A DNA stretch of 64,000 nucleotides. Source: Pedobacter aquae. Its GTDB lineage: Bacteria; Bacteroidota; Bacteroidia; Sphingobacteriales; Sphingobacteriaceae. Below, piece by piece: positions 11,975 through 21,976 of this stretch. Numbering within the stretch: the first letter of the stretch is position 1; the number at the start of each line of letters is the position of its first letter. The stretch lies in assembly GCF_008195825.1 (NCBI RefSeq), contig NZ_CP043329.1:1-64000 (forward strand), written 5' to 3'. A program made the position numbers and the translations under genes. The notes under the pieces are model-generated. The model was not told where the DNA came from. It did not search any database and worked only from the letters and a program-made list of their open reading frames with translations.

Positions 11975-12195
11975 ATTGAGGATTGTAAATCCTAATATCT
12001 TGCTTTAGTAGAGATAGCTATCTAAATGAAAATGATGCCTCCAAACATCTTCGATTGCTAATCCTAATATAATAATGCTTCTTCTTTAAGCTTAGCATAA
12101 TATATTCTTATAATTTGATATCATAAGATTTATTCCCTATGATGATGCTGGTTAAGTTACTTATAACATCTGTCACTATTTTAGTATAAAACAAA

Positions 12196-12225
12196 AAAAC
12201 CAGCACTTTTTAGGATGCTGGTTTT
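12196..12225 (-). terminator. Terminator of the acyl-ACP desaturase gene
   Basis: AAAACCAGCA (12196-12205) pairs with TGCTGGTTTT (12216-12225), 36 nt past the desaturase stop on the minus strand. A T tract follows on that strand. Confidence 0.85.
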
Positions 12226-12260
12226 AATTCATAAGTGGATATTAGTATGTTATTTATGGA

Positions 12261-13241
12261 TTATAAAATCCAGGTGAATTTATATTCTAATGATGGAGCT
12301 TTCATTCTATCTGCGATTCTTAGAAGTCTATCAGGTAATCTTATTAGGTAATCTCTAGCTTTTTCTCCGGCTTCGTTTAAGTCTGTAGCATCTTCAATTT
12401 TCCAGTCAACAATTAGCTCTTTTAAAATATCAACATAATCAAGAGCTGTGTAAACTCCTAATCGTTGTGCAGCATCAGTAAAATGACCAAATGTTTGTCC
12501 CATTTTAACACCTATCTCTCTTAAAAAATGTGCAGGCATAACAATTTTCTTTCTCATCATATCTTCAAAAGCAATCATTACTTCACTAGCGTCTACTTCA
12601 AATGCTTTGCTGATAAATGCTTTGTAAGCTTTAGCGTGTCTTGCTTCATCCGAGGCTATAACTCCACACATTTTAGATAACAACTTATCTCCAGCTACTT
12701 TAGCTAAGCTTGCTACTCTTCTATGGGATACGTTAGTAGCCATCTCTTGAAAAGATGTATAGATAAAGTTTCTATATGGGTCATTTCCGGTTCCTATATC
12801 AAAGCCGTCTTGGATTAAGTATTGAGTAGAGGCTTCCATCATTCTCATGTTAACACGACCTGATAAATAGAGGTATTTATTTAGTAGATCTCCGTGTCTA
12901 TTTTCTTCTGCTGTCCAAGCTCTTACCCATTTCATCCAACCGCCTTGTTCATTTCTAGAGACATCATCAACCATAGTTAACCATGATTCATATGTTGGTA
13001 ATGCTTCTTCAGTGATTGTATCACCAATTAAAACAGCTAATAAATCGTAAGAAATTTCTTTAGTATTGCGTTGTAGTTCTTTAACTTCTTCAAAAAAAGT
13101 CTCTTTGCTAGAGTCTGGTAAAAAGTCTGCAGGTTGCCACATCTCTTCAACAGGCTTCAAATATTCAGACATTTCATTTAGCATGAAAGGTTCTAAATAT
13201 GTCATTACTTCTTTTCTTGATCCTACTGGTAATTCTAACAT
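12261..13241 (-). CDS. Acyl-ACP desaturase (stearoyl-ACP Delta9-desaturase family)
   Basis: A soluble di-iron desaturase that introduces a cis double bond into fatty acyl chains on acyl carrier protein, adjusting membrane fluidity. The 326-residue product is a ferritin-like helical protein. Its two metal-binding motifs are intact: EENRH at 112-116 and DEARH at 198-202, matching the EExxH/DExxH pattern of the plant-type FA_desaturase_2 family. It lies alone, with its own terminator and a -7-like TATATTTG upstream. The position of the double bond cannot be fixed from sequence. Confidence 0.92.
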   Translation of the reverse strand: MLELPVGSRKEVMTYLEPFMLNEMSEYLKPVEEMWQPADFLPDSSKETFFEEVKELQRNTKEISYDLLAVLIGDTITEEALPTYESWLTMVDDVSRNEQGGWMKWVRAWTAEENRHGDLLNKYLYLSGRVNMRMMEASTQYLIQDGFDIGTGNDPYRNFIYTSFQEMATNVSHRRVASLAKVAGDKLLSKMCGVIASDEARHAKAYKAFISKAFEVDASEVMIAFEDMMRKKIVMPAHFLREIGVKMGQTFGHFTDAAQRLGVYTALDYVDILKELIVDWKIEDATDLNEAGEKARDYLIRLPDRLLRIADRMKAPSLEYKFTWIL

Positions 13242-13263
13242 AAAAAAATATTGATATTATATT

Positions 13264-13271
13264 CAAATATA
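13264..13271 (-). promoter_or_regulatory. Possible -7 element of the desaturase gene
   Basis: The minus strand reads TATATTTG, a perfect TAnnTTTG, 22 nt before the ATG. No clear -33 TTTG is visible. Confidence 0.5.
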
Positions 13272-13354
13272 AGCATCTAGCATTAGATAATATGTAAGAA
13301 GTTTAATTTATTAAAGTAATGACTTGATTACATGAATAGGTAAAATCTGATTTT

Positions 13355-13386
13355 AAAAAAAAGGCCACTATTTCTAGCAGCCTTTA
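13355..13386 (-). terminator. Terminator of the aconitase gene
   Basis: On the minus strand AAAGGC pairs with GCCTTT, with an inner CTA-GAAA-TAG stem, followed by an uninterrupted T tract. It begins about 22 nt past the aconitase stop. Confidence 0.8.
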
Positions 13387-13407
13387 AGTATACAAAAAGA
13401 GGAAGAA

Positions 13408-15675
13408 TTAAGCTCCCATATTTTTTCTGATGATATTTAATGCACCACCTGCTTTAAACCATTCTATTTGTTGTTCATTATAAGTATGGTTTACTTCAAA
13501 TGTATCTTTAGTATCATTAGCATGATTTAATACTATTTGAAGAGATTTTCCAGGTGCGAATTCATTTAATCCGATGATATCAATTAAATCATCTTCTTGA
13601 ACTTTATCATAATCAGCAGGGTTAGCAAACGTTAAAGCTAGCATACCTTGTTTTTTAAGGTTAGTTTCATGAATACGAGCAAAGGATTTCACCAATATAG
13701 CTCTCACTCCTAGGTGACGTGGTTCCATAGCTGCGTGTTCTCTTGAAGAACCTTCACCATAGTTTTCATCGCCAACTACTATAGAGCCAATGCCAGCAGC
13801 TTTGTAAGCTCTTTGTGTAGCTGGAACAGGACCATATTCACCTGTTAAGTGATTTTTTACTGTATCAGCTTTATCATTAAAGAAGTTGATAGCGCCAATA
13901 AGCATATTATTAGAAATATTATCTAAGTGACCACGGAATTTTAACCAAGGACCAGCCATTGAAATATGATCTGTTGTACATTTTCCTTTAGCTTTAATTA
14001 AGAGTTTTAAGCCTTTGATATCTGTACCTTCCCATGCTTTGAAAGGATCTAATAATTGTAGTCTTGATGATTTTGGATCTACAAGTACTTCAACTTTACT
14101 TCCGTCTTCTGCTGGAGCTTGATAGCCTGCGTCTTCAACTGCAAATCCTTTAGCTGGTAATTCCCATCCTTTAGGTTCATCAAGTTTAACTTGCTCACCT
14201 TTTTCGTTTGTTAAAGTATCAGTTAAAGGGTTAAAAGTTAAATCACCAGCAATTGCTAACGCAGTAACCATTTCTGGAGAGGCAACAAAAGCATGGGTAT
14301 TTGGGTTACCATCAGCTCTTTTTGCAAAGTTACGGTTGAAAGAAGTGATGATAGAGTTCTTTTCTTGTTTTTCTGCGCCATGACGAGCCCATTGACCAAT
14401 GCATGGACCACAAGCATTTGCTAAAACAACACCACCCATTTTACCGAATGTATCTAAGAAGCCATCACGGTCTACCGTGTATCTTACTTGTTCTGAACCT
14501 GGAGTGATTGTATATTCTGATTTAGCAATTAAGTTTTTATCAATAGCTTGTTGAGCAAGAGAGGCTGCTCTTGAAATATCTTCGTAAGAAGAGTTTGTAC
14601 AAGAGCCAATTAAACCAACGTCTAATTTAGCTGGCCATCCGTTTTCTTTAACGGCTGCTGCGAATTTAGAAATAGGCCAAGCCAAATCAGGAGTGAAAGG
14701 ACCATTGATATGTGGTTCTAATTCTGATAAATTGATTTCAATTACTTGATCAAAATATTGCTCAGGATTATTATAAACTTCGTCATCACCAGTTAAATGT
14801 TCTTTAACTGCATTTGCTAAATCAGCGATATCAGCTCTAGCTGTATTTCTTAAATAAGCTTCTGATTTTTCATCATAACCAAAAATTGAAGTTGTTGCAC
14901 CAATTTCTGCACCCATGTTACAGATAGTGCCTTTACCAGTTGCAGATAAAGAACGAGCGCCTTCTCCAAAATATTCAACGATATAACCTGTACCACCTTT
15001 AACTGTTAAAATGCCCGCTACTTTAAGAATAACGTCTTTAGCAGAAGTCCAGCCTGATAGTTTTCCAGTTAATTTAATGCCAATTAGTTTAGGGAATTTA
15101 AGCTCCCAAGCTAAACCAGCCATTACGTCACAAGCATCGGCACCACCAACACCAATAGCAACCATTCCTAAACCACCAGCATTAGGTGTATGAGAATCTG
15201 TACCAATCATCATTCCGCCTGGGAAAGCATAGTTTTCTAAAACTACTTGGTGAATGATACCAGCACCTGGTTTCCAAAATCCTAAACCATATTTATTAGA
15301 AACAGAAGAAAGGAAATCGTAAACTTCTTTATTTTGGATATTAGCAGTTGCTAAATCTTTATCGGCACCAACTTCTGCTTGTATTAAGTGGTCACAATGA
15401 ACGGTTGAAGGAACCGCAACTTGTGGTCTGCCTGCTTGCATAAATTGCAATAATGCCATTTGTGCGGTAGCATCTTGCATAGCCACACGGTCAGGTGCAA
15501 AATCAACGTAATCTGTACCTCTTTTGAAGGCTTTGCTAGCGTTTCCGTCCCAAAGGTGAGCGTAAAGAATTTTCTCTGTTAAAGTTAAAGGTTTGCCTAC
15601 AACTTTACGGGCAGCATCAACTTTGCTTCCGTAATTGCTATAAACCTTTTTGATCATGTCTAAATCAAATGCCAT
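13408..15675 (-). CDS. acn: Aconitate hydratase
   Basis: Interconverts citrate and isocitrate in the TCA cycle using a [4Fe-4S] cluster. The 755-residue product has the length and domain order of the mitochondrial-type aconitase common in Bacteroidota: three N-terminal alpha/beta domains, then the mobile swivel domain from about residue 570. Cluster cysteines are Cys359 in GSCTNSS, and Cys422 and Cys425 in ACGPCIG. The swivel domain has the [10 protein letters not shown] loop that binds substrate. It stands alone on the minus strand with its own terminator. Elsewhere in the window only sucD belongs to the same cycle. Confidence 0.96.
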   Translation of the reverse strand: MAFDLDMIKKVYSNYGSKVDAARKVVGKPLTLTEKILYAHLWDGNASKAFKRGTDYVDFAPDRVAMQDATAQMALLQFMQAGRPQVAVPSTVHCDHLIQAEVGADKDLATANIQNKEVYDFLSSVSNKYGLGFWKPGAGIIHQVVLENYAFPGGMMIGTDSHTPNAGGLGMVAIGVGGADACDVMAGLAWELKFPKLIGIKLTGKLSGWTSAKDVILKVAGILTVKGGTGYIVEYFGEGARSLSATGKGTICNMGAEIGATTSIFGYDEKSEAYLRNTARADIADLANAVKEHLTGDDEVYNNPEQYFDQVIEINLSELEPHINGPFTPDLAWPISKFAAAVKENGWPAKLDVGLIGSCTNSSYEDISRAASLAQQAIDKNLIAKSEYTITPGSEQVRYTVDRDGFLDTFGKMGGVVLANACGPCIGQWARHGAEKQEKNSIITSFNRNFAKRADGNPNTHAFVASPEMVTALAIAGDLTFNPLTDTLTNEKGEQVKLDEPKGWELPAKGFAVEDAGYQAPAEDGSKVEVLVDPKSSRLQLLDPFKAWEGTDIKGLKLLIKAKGKCTTDHISMAGPWLKFRGHLDNISNNMLIGAINFFNDKADTVKNHLTGEYGPVPATQRAYKAAGIGSIVVGDENYGEGSSREHAAMEPRHLGVRAILVKSFARIHETNLKKQGMLALTFANPADYDKVQEDDLIDIIGLNEFAPGKSLQIVLNHANDTKDTFEVNHTYNEQQIEWFKAGGALNIIRKNMGA

Positions 15676-15861
15676 GGTATTGAATTGATTATAAGTTTAA
15701 TATACGTTTCTATGTTGGGCGGCTAATTTACAAAAAAAAGCACTCTAGAATGCCATTTATGTGTACTTTTATTATTTATATAGAGTCTAAATAGGGTAAA
15801 AGGTTAATTATTTAGTGGATTTAGTAAAATCCTGAAAAATAGATAGTGAAATCCTGAAAAA

Positions 15862-16485
15862 TTAATGGATTAGATGAAATTCATAACCCTTTGATTGCCA
15901 AAATTCCAATGCCTTTGGTAGGGTATATTTAAGACGATCAAAAGCTTTTAAACTATCATGAAAAACCACAATGGAGCCGTTAGTAGCGTGTTTACAAACG
16001 TTTTTTAAACATTTTTCTGAAGATAGTTGCGTGTCAAAATCACCGCTTAAGACATCCCACATGATAATTTTTTGATTTTTGATTTTTGATTCTAGATTTT
16101 TGATTTGAGATTTTTTAATTCTCCCGTAAGGAGGTCTGAATAAATTTGTTTGAGTTAATTCCTGACATTTTAAAATATTATGGAGATAGATTTCGTTATC
16201 TGATTTCCAGCCGTTGAGATGGTTGTAAGTGTGATTTCCGATAGCATGTCCATCAGCTTTAAGCTGAAAAAATATATCCTCGTGTTTAGCTATATTGTCT
16301 CCAATACAGAAGAAAGTAGCCTTCGCATTAAACTTTTTTAAAATTTCTAGTACAAATGGTGTAACAATAGGTATAGGTCCGTCGTCAAACGTGAGATAAA
16401 TGATTTTTTTATCTCTGGATTTATTCCAAATTAGATTTTGAGGATAGAACTTTTTTAATAACCAAGGTGTTTTTACCAGATACAT
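15862..16485 (-). CDS. Polysaccharide deacetylase family protein (NodB domain)
   Basis: A carbohydrate esterase family 4 enzyme predicted to remove acetyl groups from an N-acetylated glycan such as peptidoglycan. NodB motifs are present: TFDDGP at 32-37, the metal-binding H-x3-H in NHTYNHL (His85, His89), RPPYGR at 117-122 and the late motif IVVFHDS. At 207 residues it is close to a minimal NodB domain, without a clear signal peptide, so localisation is uncertain. Codons about 124-136, between RPPYGR and the strand IIMWDV, are made of a repeated AATCAAAAAT-like sequence, which looks like a small repeat expansion within the frame. Confidence 0.9.
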   Translation of the reverse strand: MYLVKTPWLLKKFYPQNLIWNKSRDKKIIYLTFDDGPIPIVTPFVLEILKKFNAKATFFCIGDNIAKHEDIFFQLKADGHAIGNHTYNHLNGWKSDNEIYLHNILKCQELTQTNLFRPPYGRIKKSQIKNLESKIKNQKIIMWDVLSGDFDTQLSSEKCLKNVCKHATNGSIVVFHDSLKAFDRLKYTLPKALEFWQSKGYEFHLIH

Positions 16486-16531
16486 TGCTTAAGATTGTTA
16501 AGTAATTGCAAGCAAAGATGAAAATATAAAT

Positions 16532-17908
16532 ATGAAATATATCAATCAGATCTCTGTTCATTCGAAAAACTTATTCATGTTAGCTTTAACATTGACTATA
16601 GGTTATCATAATTTGAATGCGCAAGAGTCGCCACAGAAAGTAGACTTAAAGGCTGTTTTGGAATCAGCCTTAGCCAATAATCTTCAAATTAAACAAGCAC
16701 AATTTCAAGAAGCTGTAACAGACGAAAATTTTAAACAAAGTAGGTATCAATTGTTGCCTAATTTAAATGGAAGCATGTCTGGTAATAAACAATATGGTTT
16801 GTTTTTTGACCAAACTGCTGGTACGCTAATTAACGGAAGTACAAACGCTGCAAATGCTAGTTTATCATCTAATTTATTAGTTTTCAATGGATTTAGGCTG
16901 CAAAATCAAATAAGACAAAATAAAAGTTTGTTAATGGCCGATAAAAGTAATGTAGAAAAGATAAAGAACGATTTAACACTAACCGTAATTAATACCTATT
17001 TACAAACGCTTACCAATAAAGATTTAATTACCGCATCACAACAACAAGTGGATTTATCTAGAGCACAGTTGAATGTTGAGCAGCGTAATTTTGATGTTGG
17101 TAATAAGACTTTAGCAGACTTGTCTCAGGCCAAGGCACAATTAGCTACTAACGAGCTAAATTTGACCAATGCCCAAAATGCTTATGATTTATCATTATTA
17201 GATTTAAAGCAATTGATGGAGATTAATCCGGAAACTCAAATAGAGCTTGTTGTTCCAACGCTTCCTGAGCTTACAAGTGTAACAAAGAATTATACAGGTA
17301 AAGAAGTATTTGATATAGCTTTAAATAATTATCCTGATATAAAATTGGCTAAATATAATTCAGAAGCTTTTAAATACGGGGTAAAGGCTGCAAAAGGAGG
17401 TTTATATCCTTCTTTAGGAATAGGGGGACAATTATTTAATAGCTATTCTAGTAATGCTATTGATTTTACAACAAGAAGAAAATTGGGTTTTTCTGATCAA
17501 ATAGACCGAAATTTTTTACAGGTAATTGGTTTGAATCTCCAAATTCCGATTTTTGATAATTACAGAAATAGGTCATCATTAAACATCGCTAAAATTAGAT
17601 ATCAAGATGCTTTAGTAACAGAGCAGTTGGCAAAGAATAACTTAAATAAAATTATCAATCAGGCAGTTTTGGATTTACGTTCTGCCGAGAAAAGGTATGC
17701 TTCTACACAATCTAGCTTAACTTCATCTCAGGATGCATTTGAAGTTATTAAGAAAAGATATGATGTTGGTTTAGCAAACGCCATAGAATTAAATACATCT
17801 CAAACTAATTACAATAGAGCTCAGTTTGATTTTATACAAGCAAAATACGACTTACTTTTTAGAGCAAAAGTTATCGACTTTTATTTAGGAAATCCTATCA
17901 ACTTATAA
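16532..17908 (+). CDS. TolC family outer membrane efflux protein
   Basis: The outer membrane channel component of a tripartite efflux system. It has an N-terminal signal sequence ending near NLNAQ, then two repeats of the TolC long-helix/beta-strand pattern with conserved segments around ALANNLQIKQA and the second-half ALNNYPDIKLAKY. The length of 458 residues is normal. It precedes the periplasmic adaptor gene by 11 nt, so the two form one unit. No inner membrane pump gene follows, which is unusual for this arrangement in Bacteroidota. Confidence 0.93.
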   Translation: MKYINQISVHSKNLFMLALTLTIGYHNLNAQESPQKVDLKAVLESALANNLQIKQAQFQEAVTDENFKQSRYQLLPNLNGSMSGNKQYGLFFDQTAGTLINGSTNAANASLSSNLLVFNGFRLQNQIRQNKSLLMADKSNVEKIKNDLTLTVINTYLQTLTNKDLITASQQQVDLSRAQLNVEQRNFDVGNKTLADLSQAKAQLATNELNLTNAQNAYDLSLLDLKQLMEINPETQIELVVPTLPELTSVTKNYTGKEVFDIALNNYPDIKLAKYNSEAFKYGVKAAKGGLYPSLGIGGQLFNSYSSNAIDFTTRRKLGFSDQIDRNFLQVIGLNLQIPIFDNYRNRSSLNIAKIRYQDALVTEQLAKNNLNKIINQAVLDLRSAEKRYASTQSSLTSSQDAFEVIKKRYDVGLANAIELNTSQTNYNRAQFDFIQAKYDLLFRAKVIDFYLGNPINL

Positions 17909-17919
17909 TATAAATAGAA

Positions 17920-19257
17920 ATGAATAAAAAATTAATAAATATATTAATTGCTTTAGGCGTAGTAGCTATTGCATTGATTGTAAGTAAGAAAATGGGCTGG
18001 ATAGGCAAGCCTAAAACAGTACAAGTAGCCGTAGCAAAAGTAGAAGTTAAAGACGTTATTGAGACAGTTTCTGCAAGTGGAAAAATACAGCCAGAGGTAG
18101 AAGTAAAGCTTAGTCCGGAAGTTTCAGGCGAAATTGTTGAGTTAAATGTTAAAGAAGGTGATATTGTAAAGAAAGGACAGCTTTTATGTAAGATAAGGCC
18201 TGATATTTTAGCTTCTGGATATGAACGTACAGTAGCTTCTTACAATGCACAAAAAGCTACAGTTGCTAGTGCCCAACAGCAAATTGTACAAGCACAGGCT
18301 AATTTCAAAAACATAGAAGCCAGATACAAAAGAAATCAAACACTTTATAAAGAAAAAGTAATATCGGCGGCGGAGTATGATGCCGTACAAGCGGAATATT
18401 TAACAGCAAAGTCTAATCTTGAAACAGCTAAACAAAATCTTATTGGAGCAAAATTTGGCTTAGAGCAATCAGGCGCTGTTGTAAAAGAAGCTAGTGATAA
18501 CTTAGCCCGTACCAATATTTATGCGCCTGTAGATGGTGTGGTTTCTAAACTTTCTGTAGAAAGAGGAGAGCGTGTTGTTGGAACTGCACAGATGACAGGT
18601 ACAGAGATTATGACCATAGCTAACTTAAACAGTATGGAAGTTAATGTTGATGTAAACGAGAACGACATTAATAGACTAAGCTTAGGCGATACAGCTGTTA
18701 TAGAAGTAGATGCCTTTTTGGATAAAAAATTTAAAGGTATTGTAACAGAAATTGCAAGTTCTGCAAATGTGGTAGGAGAAACAGCAGACCAAGTAACTAA
18801 TTTCAAAGTTAAGATTAGAATTCTTAAAGAATCTTATCAGAATTTAGATCAACAAAATGCAGATGTTTCGCCGTTTAGGCCAGGCTTGTCTGCAACGGTA
18901 GATATCCAAACGGAAAAAACTAGAGGCTTAGTTATTCCTATACAAAGCGTAACCATTAGGCAAGAAGAAAATAAAGAAGAGAAGAAGGAAGATGTACCTA
19001 ATAATAACGATGAGAAAAAGGAAAAAAATAAAGAAAAGCCAAAGGAATATGTTTTTATAGTAGAGAAGGGTTTGGCTAAACAAGTGGCTGTTAAAACGAG
19101 TATTCAGGATGACCAAAACATTATTGTTTTGTCTGGCTTAAAAGCTGGTCAGCAAGTTATTAGCGCACCTTATTCTGCTATTTCTAAGACATTGAAAGAT
19201 AAGACAGAAGTTGAGGTAGTTGATAAATCTAAGCTTTTTAATGCCGAAAAGAAGTAG
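17920..19257 (+). CDS. HlyD/MacA-type periplasmic adaptor subunit
   Basis: Membrane fusion protein that links an inner membrane transporter to TolC. The 445-residue product has an N-terminal membrane anchor (about 6-24), a biotinyl-lipoyl-like domain whose GEIVELNVKEGDIVKKGQLL strand lies near 67-86, a long coiled-coil hairpin (about 105-190), a returning lipoyl half with IYAPVDGVVSKL, then beta-barrel and membrane-proximal domains. A Lys/Glu-rich insert (about 348-374) interrupts the C-terminal part. It resembles MacA adaptors that work with ABC transporters, but no MacB gene is adjacent. A terminator follows. Confidence 0.92.
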   Translation: MNKKLINILIALGVVAIALIVSKKMGWIGKPKTVQVAVAKVEVKDVIETVSASGKIQPEVEVKLSPEVSGEIVELNVKEGDIVKKGQLLCKIRPDILASGYERTVASYNAQKATVASAQQQIVQAQANFKNIEARYKRNQTLYKEKVISAAEYDAVQAEYLTAKSNLETAKQNLIGAKFGLEQSGAVVKEASDNLARTNIYAPVDGVVSKLSVERGERVVGTAQMTGTEIMTIANLNSMEVNVDVNENDINRLSLGDTAVIEVDAFLDKKFKGIVTEIASSANVVGETADQVTNFKVKIRILKESYQNLDQQNADVSPFRPGLSATVDIQTEKTRGLVIPIQSVTIRQEENKEEKKEDVPNNNDEKKEKNKEKPKEYVFIVEKGLAKQVAVKTSIQDDQNIIVLSGLKAGQQVISAPYSAISKTLKDKTEVEVVDKSKLFNAEKK

Positions 19258-19315
19258 TAACAAATAAATGACTTGCTATAAGCGATGATTTGATTATCGA
19301 GGAAAATCTGTAATT

Positions 19316-19350
19316 TGTCCCGTTCTGAATTAAAGAGCGGGACATTTTTT
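19316..19350 (+). terminator. Terminator of the TolC/HlyD operon
   Basis: TGTCCCG (19316-19322) pairs with CGGGACA (19338-19344), extended inward by TCT/AGA, then six T. It closes the operon before gpsA. Confidence 0.9.
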
Positions 19351-19373
19351 ATTTATAAACTATTTATTCAGCC

Positions 19374-20381
19374 ATGCAGGATAAGTTAAACAGAATAGCA
19401 GTTATAGGTGGCGGTAGTTGGGCAACAGCAATAGTGAAGATGCTGAGCGACAATTTATTGGAAAAAGAAATCTATTGGTGGATGAGAAGTGAAGATGCTG
19501 CCCAGCATATTCGTAAATACAAGCATAATCCTAACTATTTATCATCTGTAGAAATTAAAGTTGATGCAGATCATATCTATACCGATATAAGAAAAGCTAT
19601 TGCAAATGCACAAATCTTGTTGCTAAATGTGCCTGCTGCATTTCTAAAAGACGCTTTCGCTGATTTAACTCTGGAAGATTTAAAAGGGAAGAAAATTATA
19701 TCGGCAATAAAAGGTATTGTTCCTGATGAAAATCAGATTATAGCTGAATTTATTCATCACAAATATGAAATTCCTTTTCAGGATATTGTTGTGATTAGCG
19801 GCCCTTGCCATGCAGAAGAAGTTGCTTTAGAGAAATTGTCTTACTTAACTATTGCTTCTCCGGATATGCAATTGGCAGAATTGTTTGCTTCACAAATTAG
19901 TAATAGATATATTAAAACCATTGTATCTGATGATATTTATGGTACAGAATACGCAGCTGTATTAAAAAATATTTATGCCGTAGCTAGTGGTATTTGCCAT
20001 GGAATAGGTTACGGAGATAATTTCCAAGCGGTATTAATTTCTAATGCTATAAGGGAAATAGGAAGATTTGTGGCCGCTATTCATCCTATTAATAGAGACA
20101 TTAAAGAATCTGCCTATTTAGGAGATTTGATGGTAACAGCTTATTCTCAATTTAGTAGAAATAGAACTTTTGGTAATATGATAGGGAAAGGCTATACCGT
20201 AAAATCTGCTCAGCTAGAAATGAATATGATAGCGGAAGGTTATTATGCGGTTAACTCTATTCATCAAATTAATAAAATCTATAAAGTAAATATGCCTATT
20301 GCAAGAGCTGTTTATGCTATTCTCTATGAAAAACATTCGCCTCAAATAGAAATGAAATTATTAACAGAGGTTTTAACTTGA
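19374..20381 (+). CDS. gpsA: NAD(P)-dependent glycerol-3-phosphate dehydrogenase
   Basis: Reduces dihydroxyacetone phosphate to sn-glycerol 3-phosphate, the backbone for phospholipids, in the cytoplasm. The 335-residue product starts with a dinucleotide-binding loop, GGGSWATA, near residues 12-19. The family blocks SAIKGIVPDEN, SGPCHAEEV and EYAAVLKNIYAVASGIC are recognisable, and the C-terminal domain with the conserved YLGDLMVTAYSQFSRNR segment carries the substrate-binding residues. It lies between a terminator and an AT-rich region before sucD and appears monocistronic. Confidence 0.95.
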   Translation: MQDKLNRIAVIGGGSWATAIVKMLSDNLLEKEIYWWMRSEDAAQHIRKYKHNPNYLSSVEIKVDADHIYTDIRKAIANAQILLLNVPAAFLKDAFADLTLEDLKGKKIISAIKGIVPDENQIIAEFIHHKYEIPFQDIVVISGPCHAEEVALEKLSYLTIASPDMQLAELFASQISNRYIKTIVSDDIYGTEYAAVLKNIYAVASGICHGIGYGDNFQAVLISNAIREIGRFVAAIHPINRDIKESAYLGDLMVTAYSQFSRNRTFGNMIGKGYTVKSAQLEMNMIAEGYYAVNSIHQINKIYKVNMPIARAVYAILYEKHSPQIEMKLLTEVLT

Positions 20382-20503
20382 GTTTAGGAGTTTAAGTTGA
20401 AAGTATAAAGTGAAAAGTCGAAAGACTAAAAAAATGGCTTTATAAGTTGTTTTATCTGTGAAATGCCACAAATTATTTTTTTAGAAAGTTATTTGCCAAA
20501 TCT

Positions 20504-20534
20504 TTTGTGGTTTTAGCCGATTATCTTAGTTTTG
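20504..20534 (+). promoter_or_regulatory. Promoter of sucD
   Basis: TTTG at 20504-20507, a 19-nt spacer and TAGTTTTG at 20527-20534, a perfect TAnnTTTG. The ATG at 20553 follows 18 nt later, so the 5' untranslated region is very short. Confidence 0.85.
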
Positions 20535-20552
20535 CGATACAAAAAATTGACC

Positions 20553-21431
20553 ATGAGTGTACTTGTAAATAAAGATTCGAAAGTTATTGTTCAAGGTTTT
20601 ACCGGAAATGAGGGTACTTACCATGCTACCCAAATGATTGAGTACGGAACTAACGTTGTTGGAGGTGTAACACCAGGAAAAGGTGGACAAACTCATTTAG
20701 ATAAACCAGTATTTAACACTGTTAAAGAAGCGGTAGAAAAAGCTGGTGCAGATGTTTCTATCATTTTCGTACCGCCTGCATTTGCGGCAGATGCTATTAT
20801 GGAAGCTGCTGAAGCTGGAATTAAAGTTATCGTTTGTATTACTGAAGGTATTCCTACTAAGGATATGATTCAGGTTAAAGAATATATTGCAGATAAAGAT
20901 TGCCGTTTAATTGGCCCTAACTGTCCGGGTATCATCACTGCTGATGAAGCTAAGATTGGTATTATGCCAGGTTTCATTTTCAGAAAAGGTAATGTTGGCG
21001 TGGTTTCTAAATCAGGTACTTTAACTTACGAGGCAGTAGACCAAGTAGTAAAAGCGGGTTTAGGTATTACAACTGCAATAGGTATAGGTGGTGATCCTAT
21101 TATTGGTACACCAACCAAAGAAGCTGTTGAGTTATTAATGAACGATCCAGATACTCACGGAATCATCATGATTGGTGAAATTGGTGGTGGTATGGAAGCA
21201 GAAGCGGCTCGTTGGATTAAAGAATTTGGTACAAAACCAGTAGTTGGTTTTATAGCTGGTCAAACAGCGCCTCCGGGACGTAGAATGGGCCATGCTGGTG
21301 CTATTGTTGGTGGTGCAGAAGATACTGCTGCTGCTAAAATGAAAATCATGAGGGAGTGCGGTATCAGAGTAGTAGAGTCTCCTGCTGGTATTGGTGCTGC
21401 TATGGCAGAAGAATTAGCAAAACTTGCATAA
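20553..21431 (+). CDS. sucD: Succinyl-CoA synthetase (ligase) alpha subunit
   Basis: Forms succinate and ATP or GTP from succinyl-CoA with the beta subunit in the TCA cycle. The 292-residue product has the N-terminal CoA-binding Rossmann fold with GFTGNEG at 15-21, and the phosphohistidine segment [10 protein letters not shown] with His247. I chose the ATG at 20553 because the in-frame TTG at 20532 overlaps the promoter -7 element. The beta subunit gene sucC is not adjacent. A strong terminator follows the stop. Confidence 0.97.
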   Translation: MSVLVNKDSKVIVQGFTGNEGTYHATQMIEYGTNVVGGVTPGKGGQTHLDKPVFNTVKEAVEKAGADVSIIFVPPAFAADAIMEAAEAGIKVIVCITEGIPTKDMIQVKEYIADKDCRLIGPNCPGIITADEAKIGIMPGFIFRKGNVGVVSKSGTLTYEAVDQVVKAGLGITTAIGIGGDPIIGTPTKEAVELLMNDPDTHGIIMIGEIGGGMEAEAARWIKEFGTKPVVGFIAGQTAPPGRRMGHAGAIVGGAEDTAAAKMKIMRECGIRVVESPAGIGAAMAEELAKLA

Positions 21432-21456
21432 ACAATAATAATCTAAAATAAACTTT

Positions 21457-21487
21457 AAAGGCTGGAATCTCATTCTGGCCTTTTTTG
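21457..21487 (+). terminator. Terminator of sucD
   Basis: AAAGGC-GGAAT pairs with ATTC-GGCCTTT (two wobble pairs) around a 3-nt loop and is followed by a T tract. Confidence 0.88.
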
Positions 21488-21545
21488 TTTAGATGTTTTA
21501 TGTTTTTATGATAAACTTTCGTTAATACCAATTGTTACAATTGAT

Positions 21546-21911
21546 ATGAGTTACAATAAATTAACACCCGAAGAAGAATATATTATTTTGCATAAAGGTA
21601 CCGAGATGCCTTTTACAGGAGCCTATACTAACTTAAAAGATGCCGGAACTTATATTTGCAAAAGATGTAACGCATCTTTATATAAATCTGAGGATAAATT
21701 TGAATCTCATTGCGGTTGGCCAAGCTTTGACGATGAAATACCCGGAGCAGTTAAAAGAGTAATAGATAGAGATGGTAGAAGGGTAGAAATTGTTTGTGCA
21801 AATTGCGATGGACATTTGGGTCACGTTTTTGAAGGAGAGCGTTTTACAGCAAAAAATACACGCCATTGTGTAAATTCCCTAAGTATGATTTTTGTACCTA
21901 AAGAGGGTTAG
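21546..21911 (+). CDS. msrB: Peptide-methionine (R)-S-oxide reductase MsrB
   Basis: Repairs oxidised methionine (R-sulfoxide) in proteins. The 121-residue product is a complete single-domain MsrB. Two zinc-binding CxxC pairs are Cys38/Cys41 and Cys84/Cys87. The catalytic cysteine is Cys108 in RHCVNS, and Cys56 in HCGWPSF is a likely resolving cysteine. No MsrA gene is adjacent. Without a signal peptide it should act in the cytoplasm. Confidence 0.96.
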   Translation: MSYNKLTPEEEYIILHKGTEMPFTGAYTNLKDAGTYICKRCNASLYKSEDKFESHCGWPSFDDEIPGAVKRVIDRDGRRVEIVCANCDGHLGHVFEGERFTAKNTRHCVNSLSMIFVPKEG

Positions 21912-21976
21912 ATTTTTATTTTAGCACTAATTCTTTTATCTTCGGATAATTTCTAATTATCTGTTAATCAATAAGT

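Noticed and set aside
11975-12195. A gene or RNA between the rRNA terminator and the desaturase terminator
   Set aside because: No open frame with a good start, no tRNA fold and no conserved motif; only AT-rich sequence with a weak direct repeat.
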